Assembly: GCA_029718625.1 (NCBI GenBank)
Contig: CM056376.1
Span: 28,550,424-28,614,423 of the forward strand
DNA: 64,000 nt
From: Synaphobranchus kaupii
Lineage: Eukaryota; Chordata; Actinopteri; Anguilliformes; Synaphobranchidae
Reading direction: 5' to 3'
In this document: positions 32,601 to 43,900 of the stretch, piece after piece
Layout: every line of letters starts with the position of its first letter
How positions within the stretch are numbered: the first letter of the stretch is position 1
The notes under the pieces: model-generated
Database searches by the model: none
What the model saw: the letters and a program-made list of their open reading frames with translations, nothing else
Told to the model about the DNA's origin: nothing
Translations under genes and position numbers: made by a program

Positions 32601-35600
32601 TGTATAGCCGGGTTCCTCCCGAGATCTCTTCTCATTGGGGATTTTTTTCTCGCCACCACTTGAGTGTTTTTCTTCCCACTGGGGAGTTTTTTGTTTTGTT
32701 TTTTATTTTTACCTAAAATTGCTCGCTTTTTGGGGGGTTTAGTTCTTTACCCAATTTTTTTGTACCATTTTTGTATTTGCACTGTAAAGCGTCTTTGTGA
32801 GAGTGTCTATGTAAAAAGCACTATACAAATAAAATAATGTAATTGTACTGTATTTTATGCTGTAACCTCTTGGCCAGAGCTCCCTTAAGTGATTTTTAAC
32901 TCATTGGGCCTCACCAGCATATATCATACATAAATAAGAGTTAATGGATAGAATGTAAAAATGTAAGTCAGGTAGGATGGCCTGAATTAGGGTGGGCTGC
33001 TAAGCCAATAACAGAATATATTATAAATGTATTACAAGTATATTATGAATACTGTGTAGTGAAAAGATGTTCCTACAGCTTTTTGATGGTGGTCTTCTCC
33101 TCCTTCGCCTCCTCTCTGGTGATGGGAGGAGTGGGGTTATTGGTGGGCGGGGAGTTAAGGTCGACCTCCACCATGGCCGGCTCGGCCTGAGGAAGAATCC
33201 CACTGCAGACACAGGGCAAGGGGGGGAGGGGGCCAGCTTCTGTCAATCATATGCTCAACGATGGAAACAAAATGGAACTCAACAGATATTTAGAGCACAA
33301 GGACATGATAAATATGTGTACTCGCATACAAGTTTAAAATCAGTATTTCAATAAAATTGTTTAGATTATCATCTGACTAATTTATACTTTTGTTTTGTTT
33401 CTTTTTGTATATGGGGGCTGTTGCAGGTTTGGTGGTGACTAGAAATCCAAATTCTTCTGTGTACTTAATCTGAACACTACACGCATATCTGGGTTGATCA
33501 AGTGTGGGGTGGCTATCCCAGTGCAAATTAAATCCCAATGAGTTTAGCACAAATTTGCAAAACATCAAGCGGGCCGACAGCAGTGCCGACGCTGGGTCAC
33601 CCGCAGGCCGCCAGCGAGCCGCTGTCCGTTTGCTGGCCGCTGCTCACCTCTTGTACAGCTGGAGCTCCTCCTGGGCCACCAGCAGCTGAGCCTTGAGCTG
33701 GTTCCGCTCCTGCAGAACCTCCTTCAGCTCCTGCATAGTGAAGCGCGGCCGGTTCGGGTCCTTAAGGTCCACCACCAGCTTGTTCGGACCCAGCATTTGC
33801 TTAAGGAGCAACCAATAAATAAATCAATCAATCCATAATTTAGTTCACATAATTACATGACCCAGGTCTGGTGATTATATAGCAGACATGTATACAATAC
33901 TCTGAGCAGCCATTTATTAATAAATTAATCAATCAATACTTGATTTTGTATGCCACCATTCCCAAGCAAGTTGTCACACGATGTTTTATGCTTGGTTTGG
34001 TGGCTTAAGTAGATTTCAGGCTGAGTTTAAGAATAGCACGGCTCAAGAAGCGTATAGATGTGGTTTATGGGGACAGGTGTTGAGTGAGAGGTTTAAAAAG
34101 GTCACTTGAGGGTGTCTCAGTGGCGTAGCCTGCAAGAGCACCGTCCACATGCACATTGCGAGCCGTGACTTCGGCGGTCCAAATCCGGCCGCGCGATCTT
34201 TGTAGCATGTCTCTCCCTCCTCATTCTTCCTGTCTCTCTACACTGTGCTGTCAAACAAAGCTGAAAAAGTCATAAAATATAACTTTAAAAAGGTCACTTG
34301 AGTCATGATGTAGGAGGTTCAGGCCCAGATCTCTGTAAAGCTGCTTTGTGACAATGCCCTTTGTAAAAAGCGCTATACAAGTAAAATTGAATTGAATATA
34401 AAGACAAGTTTCTGCTTCCTGTATGATCTGGAGAAGGTCATTCCAAAGCTTGGGAGTCTTGACACTAGAAGTTCTGACGCTGGTTTAAAAATTTTAGGAA
34501 AAGTGAGACCCTGTCCTGCATCGTGTGCACAAAGAAGTAAGCACAAGGGGTCAACACAGGGATGCTGAAATGTGGAATTAAGTGGGTACATTTTCACGTT
34601 TGAAAAGCCTGATGGGAACTACAGCTACCAGCTATAAACTACAAAACAAAAAGGCTGGTAAGGTGCCAGTTCCTGTTTCCATTTTACTCCTTTCACACTC
34701 CTTTGCCCACTGCCAGGAACCAGCCAATCAGAGGACAATAGGTATCCAATTACTTTAACAAGATGGTAGAAAACACACCAGAATCCATAGCAACGAACCA
34801 ACAAACCCTTCCTTGGTAACCATGGAAATGCATTTATTTTGGAGAATACAATTGCCTCTCCTTCCTTTTTAAGACAGTAGCTAAGATTACCCTGACTGTC
34901 ACCTTGCAGAATGGCCCATCCAAGATTGCATTAAAAGTGAAACAGCTTCTAGCAAATTCAATGTAAAATTCTAATGAAGCAGCTTACTATACTTAATCTT
35001 GGGTACATAATCTGACACGTTAGTTTTAATACTTTGATTATGCTGTATTGTGTTTTAAGGGATAATTTTACACTTGTTGTTCACTTAAGCCTACTTTCTT
35101 TTTTTGTCAATTAAAGCCATTTTCTCCACTAATATTGCTGAACGCAAGTTTTTCAATTTAATATTTCAAGCCAGGAAACAAGGCAGTGTCCTGGGTTATG
35201 ACAGCCTCACCTGTATTTTAGTAGAAGAGAAACATATTCCTCATTGTTACATTAAGGATATGGAGCTGAATAGTACCTACGTTTGATCATCATATCCATA
35301 ACAAACATGTATCTCCTAATATAAGATAACTGTACATATCATGGAATCTTAGCTAAAAATTTTAACATTGTCAGCATAAATTGAGATTTGAGCATCATGT
35401 ATGTAAGGCAATTACAATGTTGAACATCTTATACAGTAAGTAGTATTACTATTTTAATGCCATGATTAAATTATTGGAATCCTGCATTCATGATGCGGGT
35501 GACTTCTTTGATTACACTGATTATAACTGAGAAAATAATGGAAAAGACACCTAAACCCAGAGCTTCATGCTTCTGCCAGGTTCTAGTTCAGGCCATAAAG

Positions 35601-36741
35601 ATTTTTTCAGACCCCTTGGAATGAAATAAGCTCTCAGTTGTGATCTGTGTGTATAAATATGTTGTTCCATTTGTCTAGCCATTTGCACATCTGATCTCTG
35701 CAAAACAAGGGGGCCAACAGGGGGACCGAAGCGGGCAGTGAGAATTGATTAGGCATTGGGTCTCTACTCATTATTTTCACGAGGAATGAACAGAACTATT
35801 TTGGAAGCTACCAAACAAATTTAATTAGTGATGGTTATCATTACAAAAATATATAATTTGACATGTTACTTAGCCCAGCCGCTTAATTTTGGAAAGATTA
35901 CAAGTCCCCGTTGTTTTCATAAGATTTACGTCAGACCAACAATACCCCAGTTACCTTTGATATTTCTAAATTAGTTTTGTAAAAACACACAAATAATTAA
36001 ATATAAGTAATAGTAATGTAGTCCATGGAAGCAAAGCTTTAATTATTATGTCGATAGTCTCAGGTTTAAAAGGTTCCTGTGGTGGAAAAATGCATGTCAC
36101 ATATAGCCTTTTGTGCCCACATATTAATTTAGTTGAACTATGAATGATTCAAACTAAGTACGGGCTAATCAAAATTATTTCTGACTCTACTGTTATGTTC
36201 GCTTGGCACAGTCTAACGGTTATAATGCATTTCCAGAGAGTGTGTGACTTCACGGGGAAGTGTCGAAACTGATTTTCCGTGAACCCAGGAGAAAGAAGCG
36301 CGAGCGCTTTGAAGTGGTTCAGCAACGCAGAAGTCTTTCTTTGATCAGACCTTGGTTTCGTGCCAATTAATTAATTGCCTAGTAGAGCGCGAGCTGTGGG
36401 AAAATAGATTCTGCCAGTTCCGTGTTTTTTTCTGGAGGCGAACTTACCGTTCCGTGTCCGCTTGAACTGTCACCCAGAATTCTCTCCAGCTCGCTCTTTA
36501 AATTATCGCGTTCCATTTTTAGCTCTTCCAGTGATAGGTTGTATTTATTCACCAAAGTTTCAAACATCTCGAGGACCCGGACAATTCTGAACTGCAGTTC
36601 AGATACGTCTTCTCCGGCGTTGCTAATTTTCAATAAGTCTCTGCCGATCACGTATGAAATGTCATAAACGTCTTCGACTGTCAGCTGAAATGCATCTTTT
36701 TCAAAAGCCAAAGCGGGTGACGATTCCGGCAGTTGCTCCAT
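29693..36741 (-). CDS. rilpl2: RILP-like protein 2
   Basis: Four minus-strand coding exons: 36448-36741, 33648-33799, 33077-33202 and 29693-29714, giving 197 residues against 211 in human. The start is ATG 36741 with a strong context (GCGCCATGG). Exon 1 encodes the RH1 helix (FQLTVEDVYDISYVIGRDLL, then QFRIVRVLEMFETLV), which in the family dimerises and binds myosin Va. Exon 2 encodes RH2 ([20 protein letters not shown] through EELQLYK), the site that binds LRRK2-phosphorylated Rab8/Rab10. Exon 3 is a Pro-rich linker ending TTIKK-CT. A 22-nt exon 4 supplies LFSFRRK and the stop. The exon 3 donor (CT|GTAGGA) is weak, and without splicing the protein would stop at KKL. It is convergent with kmt5a. 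Confidence 0.93.
32208..32405 (+). mobile_element. tRNA-derived SINE (rilpl2 intron 3)
   Basis: A-box-like TAGTGTAGCGGTTAGAGGAA, B-box GTGGGTTAAAATCCC, the CACTGCCACTTTCTTGAACAAGG body, and a degenerate tail (GCAGACGGTTTTTGGATAAA). Same family as the better-preserved copy at 52080. Confidence 0.75.
32560..32845 (+). mobile_element. 3' end of an L2-type LINE
   Basis: GGATGGGCTCCCGTGTATAGCCGGGTTCCTCCCGAG, later CGCCACCACTTGAGTG and the terminus GTAAAAAGCACTATACAAATAAAAT are characteristic of fish L2-like 3' UTRs. No reverse transcriptase sequence is present, so this is a 5'-truncated insertion in rilpl2 intron 3. Confidence 0.75.
34108..34290 (+). mobile_element. tRNA-derived SINE, second family (rilpl2 intron 1)
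   Basis: The layout GGTGTCTCAGTGGCGTAGCC (A-box), CGGTCCAAATCCGGCC (B-box), CATGTCTCTCCCTCCTC and CTCTCTACACTGTGCTGTC is that of a widespread fish tRNA-SINE family. Full-length head, AT-rich end. Confidence 0.75.
34318..34392 (+). mobile_element. L2-type LINE terminus
   Basis: GTAAAGCTGCTTTGTGACAATG followed by TTGTAAAAAGCGCTATACAA is the last portion of a fish L2 3' end, heavily 5'-truncated. Confidence 0.65.
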
Positions 36742-36775
36742 GGCGCTCCTCAATTTACGCAGTGAGTTGGCAAGA

Positions 36776-36783
36776 CTTATATA
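36776..36783 (-). promoter_or_regulatory. TATA box candidate for rilpl2
   Basis: On the minus strand TATATAAG ends 35 bp upstream of ATG 36741. If used, the leader would be only about 10 nt, so other start sites upstream are equally possible. Confidence 0.4.
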
Positions 36784-38969
36784 GCCACGCGAATGCCGTA
36801 GATATATATAGTGTTATGATATTTTCTTTTTTCACAATATGATACAATTTATCCACACATTATCACGGTTACTGTCTGCGAGTAACTTCACCGAACTTCC
36901 TTCTCGTCGAACTTCAGTTGACCACGCCCACTCTCTTGAATGACATCATATTCAGCCAATCACGATGCACTGAGCTGTCCATCAGTTGGATGCAAAGTTC
37001 CCTTAACGACAGGTGAAGCCATGCCAGCAATCAGGTGAAACAACACGTGACGTTCTCGAAACGACGTTCTGACTTTTTCTTCCTTCACTTTCGGCTTCGT
37101 ATAGCTACCGACTGCCGTGGGAAAATAATGGCTTTGCTAAACTTGTAGCCTAGTTCTTTGTAGTAGAGCCAGTAGGCCTAGCTACTTAATGGCATTATCA
37201 GCTAACGTTGCTTATCAACACAACCGTTTCATAGTTAAGCTTATTATTTAAAAAATAATAAATTAGCTTATCATTACCCTATCATCTAAAGCTCCTCTAT
37301 AAAACGGTTTGCAAATGGATTTTGTGGGGTTTCTTGTGGGTTTGATAACCCACGAGGCAGTGCCATTCTGATATTTAGCAAGGTAGGCTACTTAACATGA
37401 ATTGTTTCAGTAAAAAACATTCACCTGTAGAAATGGATCATATGTAAAAATATTCAAGTCACGCTGGATAAAAACATCCACTAAATGTTTTCGCAAGTTT
37501 GTAAGATTCACTTGGTTTATCTGATCATAAAAGTTGTAATTATTGTTTGATGGAATTCTACTTTCATTCAAGCTACATTATGTCTGAACTAAAGTTAAGT
37601 ATAATTGCATTATTTTATGTATAAGTAGCCTATATATAACAACACTGCTGAATTACAACAACAACAAAAAAACACAGAGGTCAAAACATGGTAATTTTAT
37701 TGAGCAATTATTGCTGGAAGTAATACTCATTATTTGGAAAAATAAAAACATCCAAGGCACATCTCACAGAATAAACTGCAATCGTTTAAAATCATATGAC
37801 AAATGTCCACACCGATGTTAAGCTGAAGCACTTGTAAGGAGAGCATGGGAACGGAAGACTCATTCTATGTTGAATTATGTAAATAACACGCTTGTCCCCC
37901 AGGTGTGGAAAAGCAAAAACATAATGTTCTTCAAACATTTCTGAACCGTCATAGCAACATTGTCATTATCTCACTGCGACAATTGCAGCAAAGTTACACA
38001 TTAACTGGGATGTCAGGCAATCTTGATAATGTATATTATACAACACATACATGTTTCAAAATAAGGCCAAGCTGGGTTTATAAAAGGAGAAAAAAACTGC
38101 CAGCAAGAGCCTTTTCTAAATACTGGATACCGTAGGAGGTAAAGAGGCCTTAATTATACAACTTAAAAGGGTTAAAGCAACACCCTTTCAGCTTTTTAAA
38201 TCACTTCATTTTCTTCTCATAATTTTGTTCACAGTGCTCGTCTGCCATCCCATTCTTTCAACTATAGAGACATAATTTATAATCAATTATTTGCGGACTG
38301 CTGCATACATGTGAAGCATATTGCTTTAGGGACACAGCTATTTTCCTGTTGAAACTTACAACCCGCAGCCCCCAACCCTACAATTTCAACTGGGCATTCC
38401 AAATTTCAAGAAAAATTGAACTACTGTGAATCTAATTCCACCCTGTTCCATTTCATTGCTACATATTTATACAATGTAGTTTTAAAACTTCTGAATTATA
38501 ACTGTTGGTGCAAAAAGGCCAAAGGAATTTCAAGAATTAACTGACAATTTCACAATAAATATACACCCCCCAACCCTCCCAGCAGTCAATATTCACGTAA
38601 AGAACGGCACGCAAGACTTATTTTCTCCTCCAATGTCATTTGGTGAAGATTCCACGGTAATGAAGATGGGGGATGATGGGAAATTGAGTCTTTTGTGGGT
38701 TTGAACAGATAATTTCAGACACATTGTGGAGTGGATGAGGTGTTTTGCTTTGAGTCATACTTTGTTTTGATTCATGTTCAGGGTTAGGAAGTACATGACT
38801 ACTGGGGATCTGAGTCTTCAAGCTGAAAACACCATATACCTATCACCTGGATAAAAGATACACCATCAGTAAAGAGGTCACTGAGTCCACACAGTGGGGC
38901 GAAGGTGAACTTAGAACCATGCAGAGAGACTGGGCAGGAATACTTGGTCATTTCATATTGCTTAATATA

Positions 38970-39153
38970 GAGTATTCTGGGGGCAATTGTAACGGGGGTC
39001 AATTGGAACACAATTTTTTGTTACAATTGCCCCCAACCCTGAACACACGAAACTAGCTAGCTTGCTGGATAGAATCTCAGCTCTAGCTTGTTTCAGATTG
39101 GTGCAATTTTATGGTGTTGCAATTGCCCCATTACAATTGCCCCCAGAATACTC
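38970..39153. mobile_element. MITE family D, 24-bp perfect TIRs, TA target duplication
   Basis: Left GAGTATTCTGGGGGCAATTG is exactly mirrored at the right end (..CAATTGCCCCCAGAATACTC). TA flanks both ends (38968-38969 and 39154-39155). The interior contains a second CAATTGCCCCC copy at 39024-39034. A 184-bp non-autonomous element; TA targeting suggests Tc1/mariner-type mobilisation. Confidence 0.85.
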
Positions 39154-39871
39154 TACTACATTTATGAATACGGTATGCAAACTGTGTTCAATATGACTAC
39201 AAATACTGTCTGAACTGCCTCTGAACATCTGTACGGCGTTCCCAAACAGGACTTCTGCTTCATGTTATTCCACAGTCCGTGGCTCTTCCTCCGATACTCC
39301 ATGACTAACTTTGTCTCCTCCACTGTTCCTCACCTTTCTTCTTCATCCTTTCTCCAATTTTCACACAATCACTTCTTTCTGCTCTCCCCCTTTTATTTTC
39401 TTCATGGTTACTCATTATGTGGGCTCACTGATGCAGTAATACAACGGAGTTTAACGGACAGAGAAATGAAAAACAACCTGGCTCCTCACAGTATGATCCG
39501 AGTCAGAGAGTGGACGGCCCTACGCAAGCCTGTTTCTGGCCGTGTTCTCCCCCTCGAGTTGTTTTTCTGCCCAGGCTTTCAAGCATTTCTCTAAATCCAC
39601 CCACAACGCACTTCTGCCCTTTGTTCCGGAATGCTGGTTCCTGAAGTCACAAAGACATTCTCCCTACTGCTGTAATTCCACCCAATCAGGTGGGAGTTGC
39701 AGCTCTTTTTTCCCATTCCTATATCAGTATTATTAGGTGTACTAAGTAGTAGGTAAACTTTCCGCAATGCCCATGTTCAGTATGGTACAGTCCTCCATGC
39801 TCTGGGAAATTAGAAAAAGTAATCAACAACTCTGGTCAGCTGGCACTGCTGAAAACGCCAGTGTACACCCT

Positions 39872-40170
39872 GGGTGCGTCCCAATATTCTTCACTCCCCA
39901 CCTCCACTCCCCCACTACCACTCCTCTCCTACCCGGAAATATGCAAAACTGCCTGAACGTTTTGAGTACAAGTATTTGCATGTACAGTATCCAATGTACA
40001 TGACATTGCAGTTTGCGTTGAGACATTAATTAATATGTAAGCATTAATACGTAATTAAGATGTAATCAGCGATATTAGATTAAAACACAAAGATCCGTTT
40101 CCCGGGCACGGAGTAGAGGAGTGGTAGTGGAGGAGGAAAGGTGGCATTTTTCGACTATTGGGACGCACCC
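39872..40170. mobile_element. MITE family C copy 2, longer form
   Basis: GGGTGCGTCCCAATATTCTTC at the left and ATTTTTCGACTATTGGGACGCACCC at the right. It shares ATTAATACGTAATTAAGATGTAATCAG and GATCCGTTTCC with the copy at 25270, and has an additional interior containing TTTGCATGTACAGTATCC. 299 bp. Confidence 0.85.
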
Positions 40171-40727
40171 CAAGGGGCCAAGACTGGGCTTTCATTTTGA
40201 AGCTCACTTCCTGGTTGGGCTGGGAGCGGCAATTGTGCCGTTGCTCACTAGTGCCACTGCGATTGGCTCCAGTATAGGTCTTTCACCAAGTCAATGGCAG
40301 CAATGTGGTCAAAATACTCAGTCAATAAATTTTTGCAATAGGTGCCTTTCCTTCATCTAATGCCTCTGCATGTGCTGATTTTTTAAAATATTGTGTCGTT
40401 TGGACAGGGTATTAACATTTGTTCAGGACCAATCAGAGGGACAGGTTGAGTCCTCTTCAGCTCCACGGAGCAAACGCACGAACTGGCAGCAAAAAATGCA
40501 TCCGTAGCTTCAATTCGGTTTTTACGAGGCCGTGGGAAGGCAATGGGTGACGTCATAGTGACTTTGTCCATATTTTTATAGAGTCTATGGTGTACACCAG
40601 CATGCCCTGGTGGCATGGCAGTGTCCTGTCACTCTCTCTAGTAAAGATGTCCTCCTTGTGGTTGAAGAAGCGGTTAGTGATGCAAGAGGTGCAGAGGGAC
40701 TGGACGGGTATCTGTGTGTGTAGTATA

Positions 40728-40857
40728 GCAGTGTAGTATAATGGTTAAGGAACTGGCCTTGTAACCGAAAGGTTGCAGGTTCGATTCCCAGGTAGGACAC
40801 TGCCGTTGTACCCTTGAGCAAGGTACAAGGTACGTCTGCTAAATGCCTGTAATGTAA

Positions 40858-40860
<3 letters not shown>
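40728..40860 (+). mobile_element. SINE just downstream of the rilpl1 stop codon
   Basis: TAGTATAATGGTTAAGGAAC (A-box), GGTTCGATTCCCAGGTAGG (B-box) and CCCTTGAGCAAGGTAC, then a shortened tail GTCTGCTAAATGCCTGTAATG passing into (TG)n. The middle of the body is deleted relative to 52080. It lies within 70 bp of the rilpl1 stop (antisense to the gene), so it probably sits in its 3' UTR. Confidence 0.85.
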
Positions 40861-40888
<28 letters not shown>

Positions 40889-40895
40889 GTGTGTT
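40856..40895. repeat. (TG)n microsatellite
   Basis: TG repeat growing out of the SINE tail, with two small interruptions. Confidence 0.9.
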
Positions 40896-40928
40896 GTAGT
40901 TGTTGTTTCTGTCTGTTATTTTCCAAGG

Positions 40929-43900
40929 TTACAAGTCCTGCAAAGCCTCCTGGGCTTTCTCGGTGTACACGTCGTCCTTCTCCGCCCACATGCCAGCACT
41001 CTCCCTGAATCTCGCATTTTGTGAGCTCCGCTTTTTGTCCCTGGAGAAGAAGCTAAACCTGTAGAGACAAGAAAACATGGCATTTAGTTTTGCACCCCCC
41101 TCCTCCAATCAACTAGGCTATAAAGCATGCCTTAACATCGAGCTATTATCAAAACGTTAGCACACTGTTCATTAACATGTAGGCTCAGTGTGTCACAAAA
41201 TAATACTGGTTCCACTAATGCCCTACAGATAGTGAATTACTGTTATTAGCAAAGACAAAAGCGGTTATCCACTATTAATACAGTTTTTGTACAACACAGA
41301 GGCATATGAGAAGCTCTGCATCATTAACCACAAATGCCTGGAGCATTCCCTCTGTCTAAAACCTGCACAAGAGAGGATGTTAGTAACGGTTAGCCAGCTA
41401 GCAGCCGCAAAAGAGGATGCTAATATTGCTTGACAGATGCACAGATATGCACACATCAATCACATCATTCAGCAGAATGCCTACCCATCATCCCATCAAC
41501 CACAGAACCGCACTGCTGCACACTAGCGTGTTCATGCGTGTGCCGGTTTCAGATCATTTATTAGGAGGTGGAGAGTATTTCCTTGGGGTCCGACGGTGAA
41601 CACTGTGGTGCTAATTGAGCCGCTGTCGCCATCGAAAACATCACCAACCCACTGAAATGTGTCAGCAAGGACTGCTGCTACCCACTTAAGATAAAACCAC
41701 CTGGGATTCAGACACACGAGGTGCAGGAGTATCAGGTCTAGAGTTTTGTTCCTCTACTTCACAGAGAATTGGGCCTGCCTTCATCACAAATCATTCACCG
41801 ACTGTGCCGGACAATATCAGTACTGATGTTGATGTTGCGTTTGCCTTTGCGTTTGAGTATAAATGTGTTCTTGTTATGGTTATAGATGGTATGTTTCTAA
41901 CTATTACTGGAAAATAATGAGCCAAAGAAAGCATTAGTTGTATTAAGTTTTATTTTTCCTTTATTAAGTGTTAGTATGTCTGGGTAACGACAGGTGAATG
42001 AGGGTCTCATTCTGATTGGCTGATTGAGTTTGAACTGGCAAGTCTTAAACCCCTTTTAAATTATCCCAGTCTTGAAATTAATCTCTGAGCACAGCCAATC
42101 AGAATGCTCCCCTCTGTGACATGTCAACTGATATGCAAGTGAGCACGCAGGTCCAGCAGCATGCAGGGTGGGAGGTGTTAAAAACAGCGAGAGGGGGACT
42201 GTGCTCAAAGACGGAAAAAAGGACAAAAGAAATAATCGTACAAAGGAAATGAGCCGTCTGATTGGCTGCAAAGTGGGGTCGTCTGCGAGCAGGCCAGCCG
42301 CCACCATCGGCATAATGGCTGTAAAGATCCTGTTCAGAGGAGCACAGGCAGAGGAGAGGTGAGTGGGGGAGGGGGCACGGGGAGAGGGAACACCAGGGCT
42401 GCTCTGTAAGGGAGACAAAAGCGGTACTGGGCCAGAACCTGATCACTCACAGAAGCTTCCTCACAGAACATGCTCACTTACTGAACATACTCAGTCACAG
42501 AACCCCTTCACTCACAGAACATAACTCACAGAACCCACCCACTCACTCACTCACTCACTCACTCACTCACTCACTCACTCACTCACTCACTCACTCACTC
42601 ACTCACTCACTCACTCACTCACTCACTCACTCACTCACTCACTCACTCACTCACTCACTCACTCACTCACTCACTCACTCACTCACTCACTCACTCACTC
42701 ACTCACTCACTCACTCAGAGAACCTTCTCACTCACAGAATATGCCCACTTGCAGAACCCTATCACTCACAGAATCTGCTTACTTATAGAACCTATTCACA
42801 GACAGAATCTCACTTACAGAACCCACTTGCTTCCATAACTTTCTTACTGTTCGCTAACAACCCATTAACTCAAATCACCTATCACTACACTATCTGAAAG
42901 GAGTATAATTTAAAGAGAGTGAACGAGACTCAGAAAACACACTAATTTTATAGGTTCCAAAGTTGAGTTATATGGTAGACTAAGCCTACCCACTTTACAG
43001 TGTCCTTTCACTAGAGAGTGAGAGAGAAGAGAGGGAGAGAACCAGAAAGAGAGAGAGGGGCACTCTGGATAGCCTGTGAAGGGAAACGTCACAGTTTAGG
43101 AATAAGCAGAAGAGGCTCATTTTGGAACACTGTCCACACGTGTACTGCAGTAATTTTGGCAGAAGGAAAAATGGAACAGTAAACGGTTGAATTAAGTCCT
43201 CTGCTTTTAAGTGCCTTTGAAAAATGTAGCAAAATGCTTACAAGTAGCTTTAGACACACTTACGAAACTAATAAAATAAATCTCCTTCAGCCACTATACA
43301 TGTTGCAAAAAAAACAGCAGAAACACACACAGTCGTTTAACAAGTGTGCAACTAATATTCCTCAGGCTTGAACAATACTTGTGTTTGTATTGCAGAAGAC
43401 AAGGCAATAACTGGATGTACCAGTTGCCAAGATGATGGTCGTCTTAGCTGGCCACAGGCTAAACTGACAGAAGTACATTTAAAGCTTTCCGTCTCTATGA
43501 TGTCACACGTTATACGGCTTCCAAATGGGAGAGGATGCGCACTGCAGTGCATTGTGGTCACAGTAAGTCATTTATTACATTACGTTCACTTGGCAGACAC
43601 GTTTATCTAAAGCGACATACAAGAAGTTTCATTTATCCTCCAAACTGAAGGCCCACATCTGTAAAGAAGCCAGAGAGATAGTTATACAATTATTGTGTAG
43701 GTGAGAATGTGGGGGGGGGGGGGGGGGGGGGATTATAACAAAAGCATGTGACAGAAAACTAGTAGGTCATGCAGCTGCAAAGACAAGCGATCAGCTCATT
43801 AAACTGCCATCTGGAGCTGCTGGGTGGCTCATCCTGTTAAAACCCCATGGTCTGGTATCTGTTAAGGCCCTGTTCCAGTGTGATCAGGCACCCACAAGTC

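Larger units (their letters stand above)
33800..36447. other. rilpl2 intron 1
   Basis: A 2.6-kb intron holding a SINE (34108-34290), an L2 tail (34318-34392) and AT-rich single-copy-looking DNA. I see no further exon. Confidence 0.6.
36784..40727. other. rilpl2-rilpl1 intergenic stretch
   Basis: No gene recognised. Human SNRNP35 lies at this position, but I see no RNA-recognition-motif exon here. Contains MITEs at 38970-39153 and 39872-40170. 36890-37130 is upstream of rilpl2 and includes CpG-rich bits (TCTCGAAACGACGTTC). Confidence 0.5.

Noticed and set aside
42056..42446. Two overlapping minus-strand ORFs of 115-120 codons
   Set aside because: They overlap each other in different frames, sit in a rilpl1 intron, and have Pro/Ser/Leu-rich composition without a domain.
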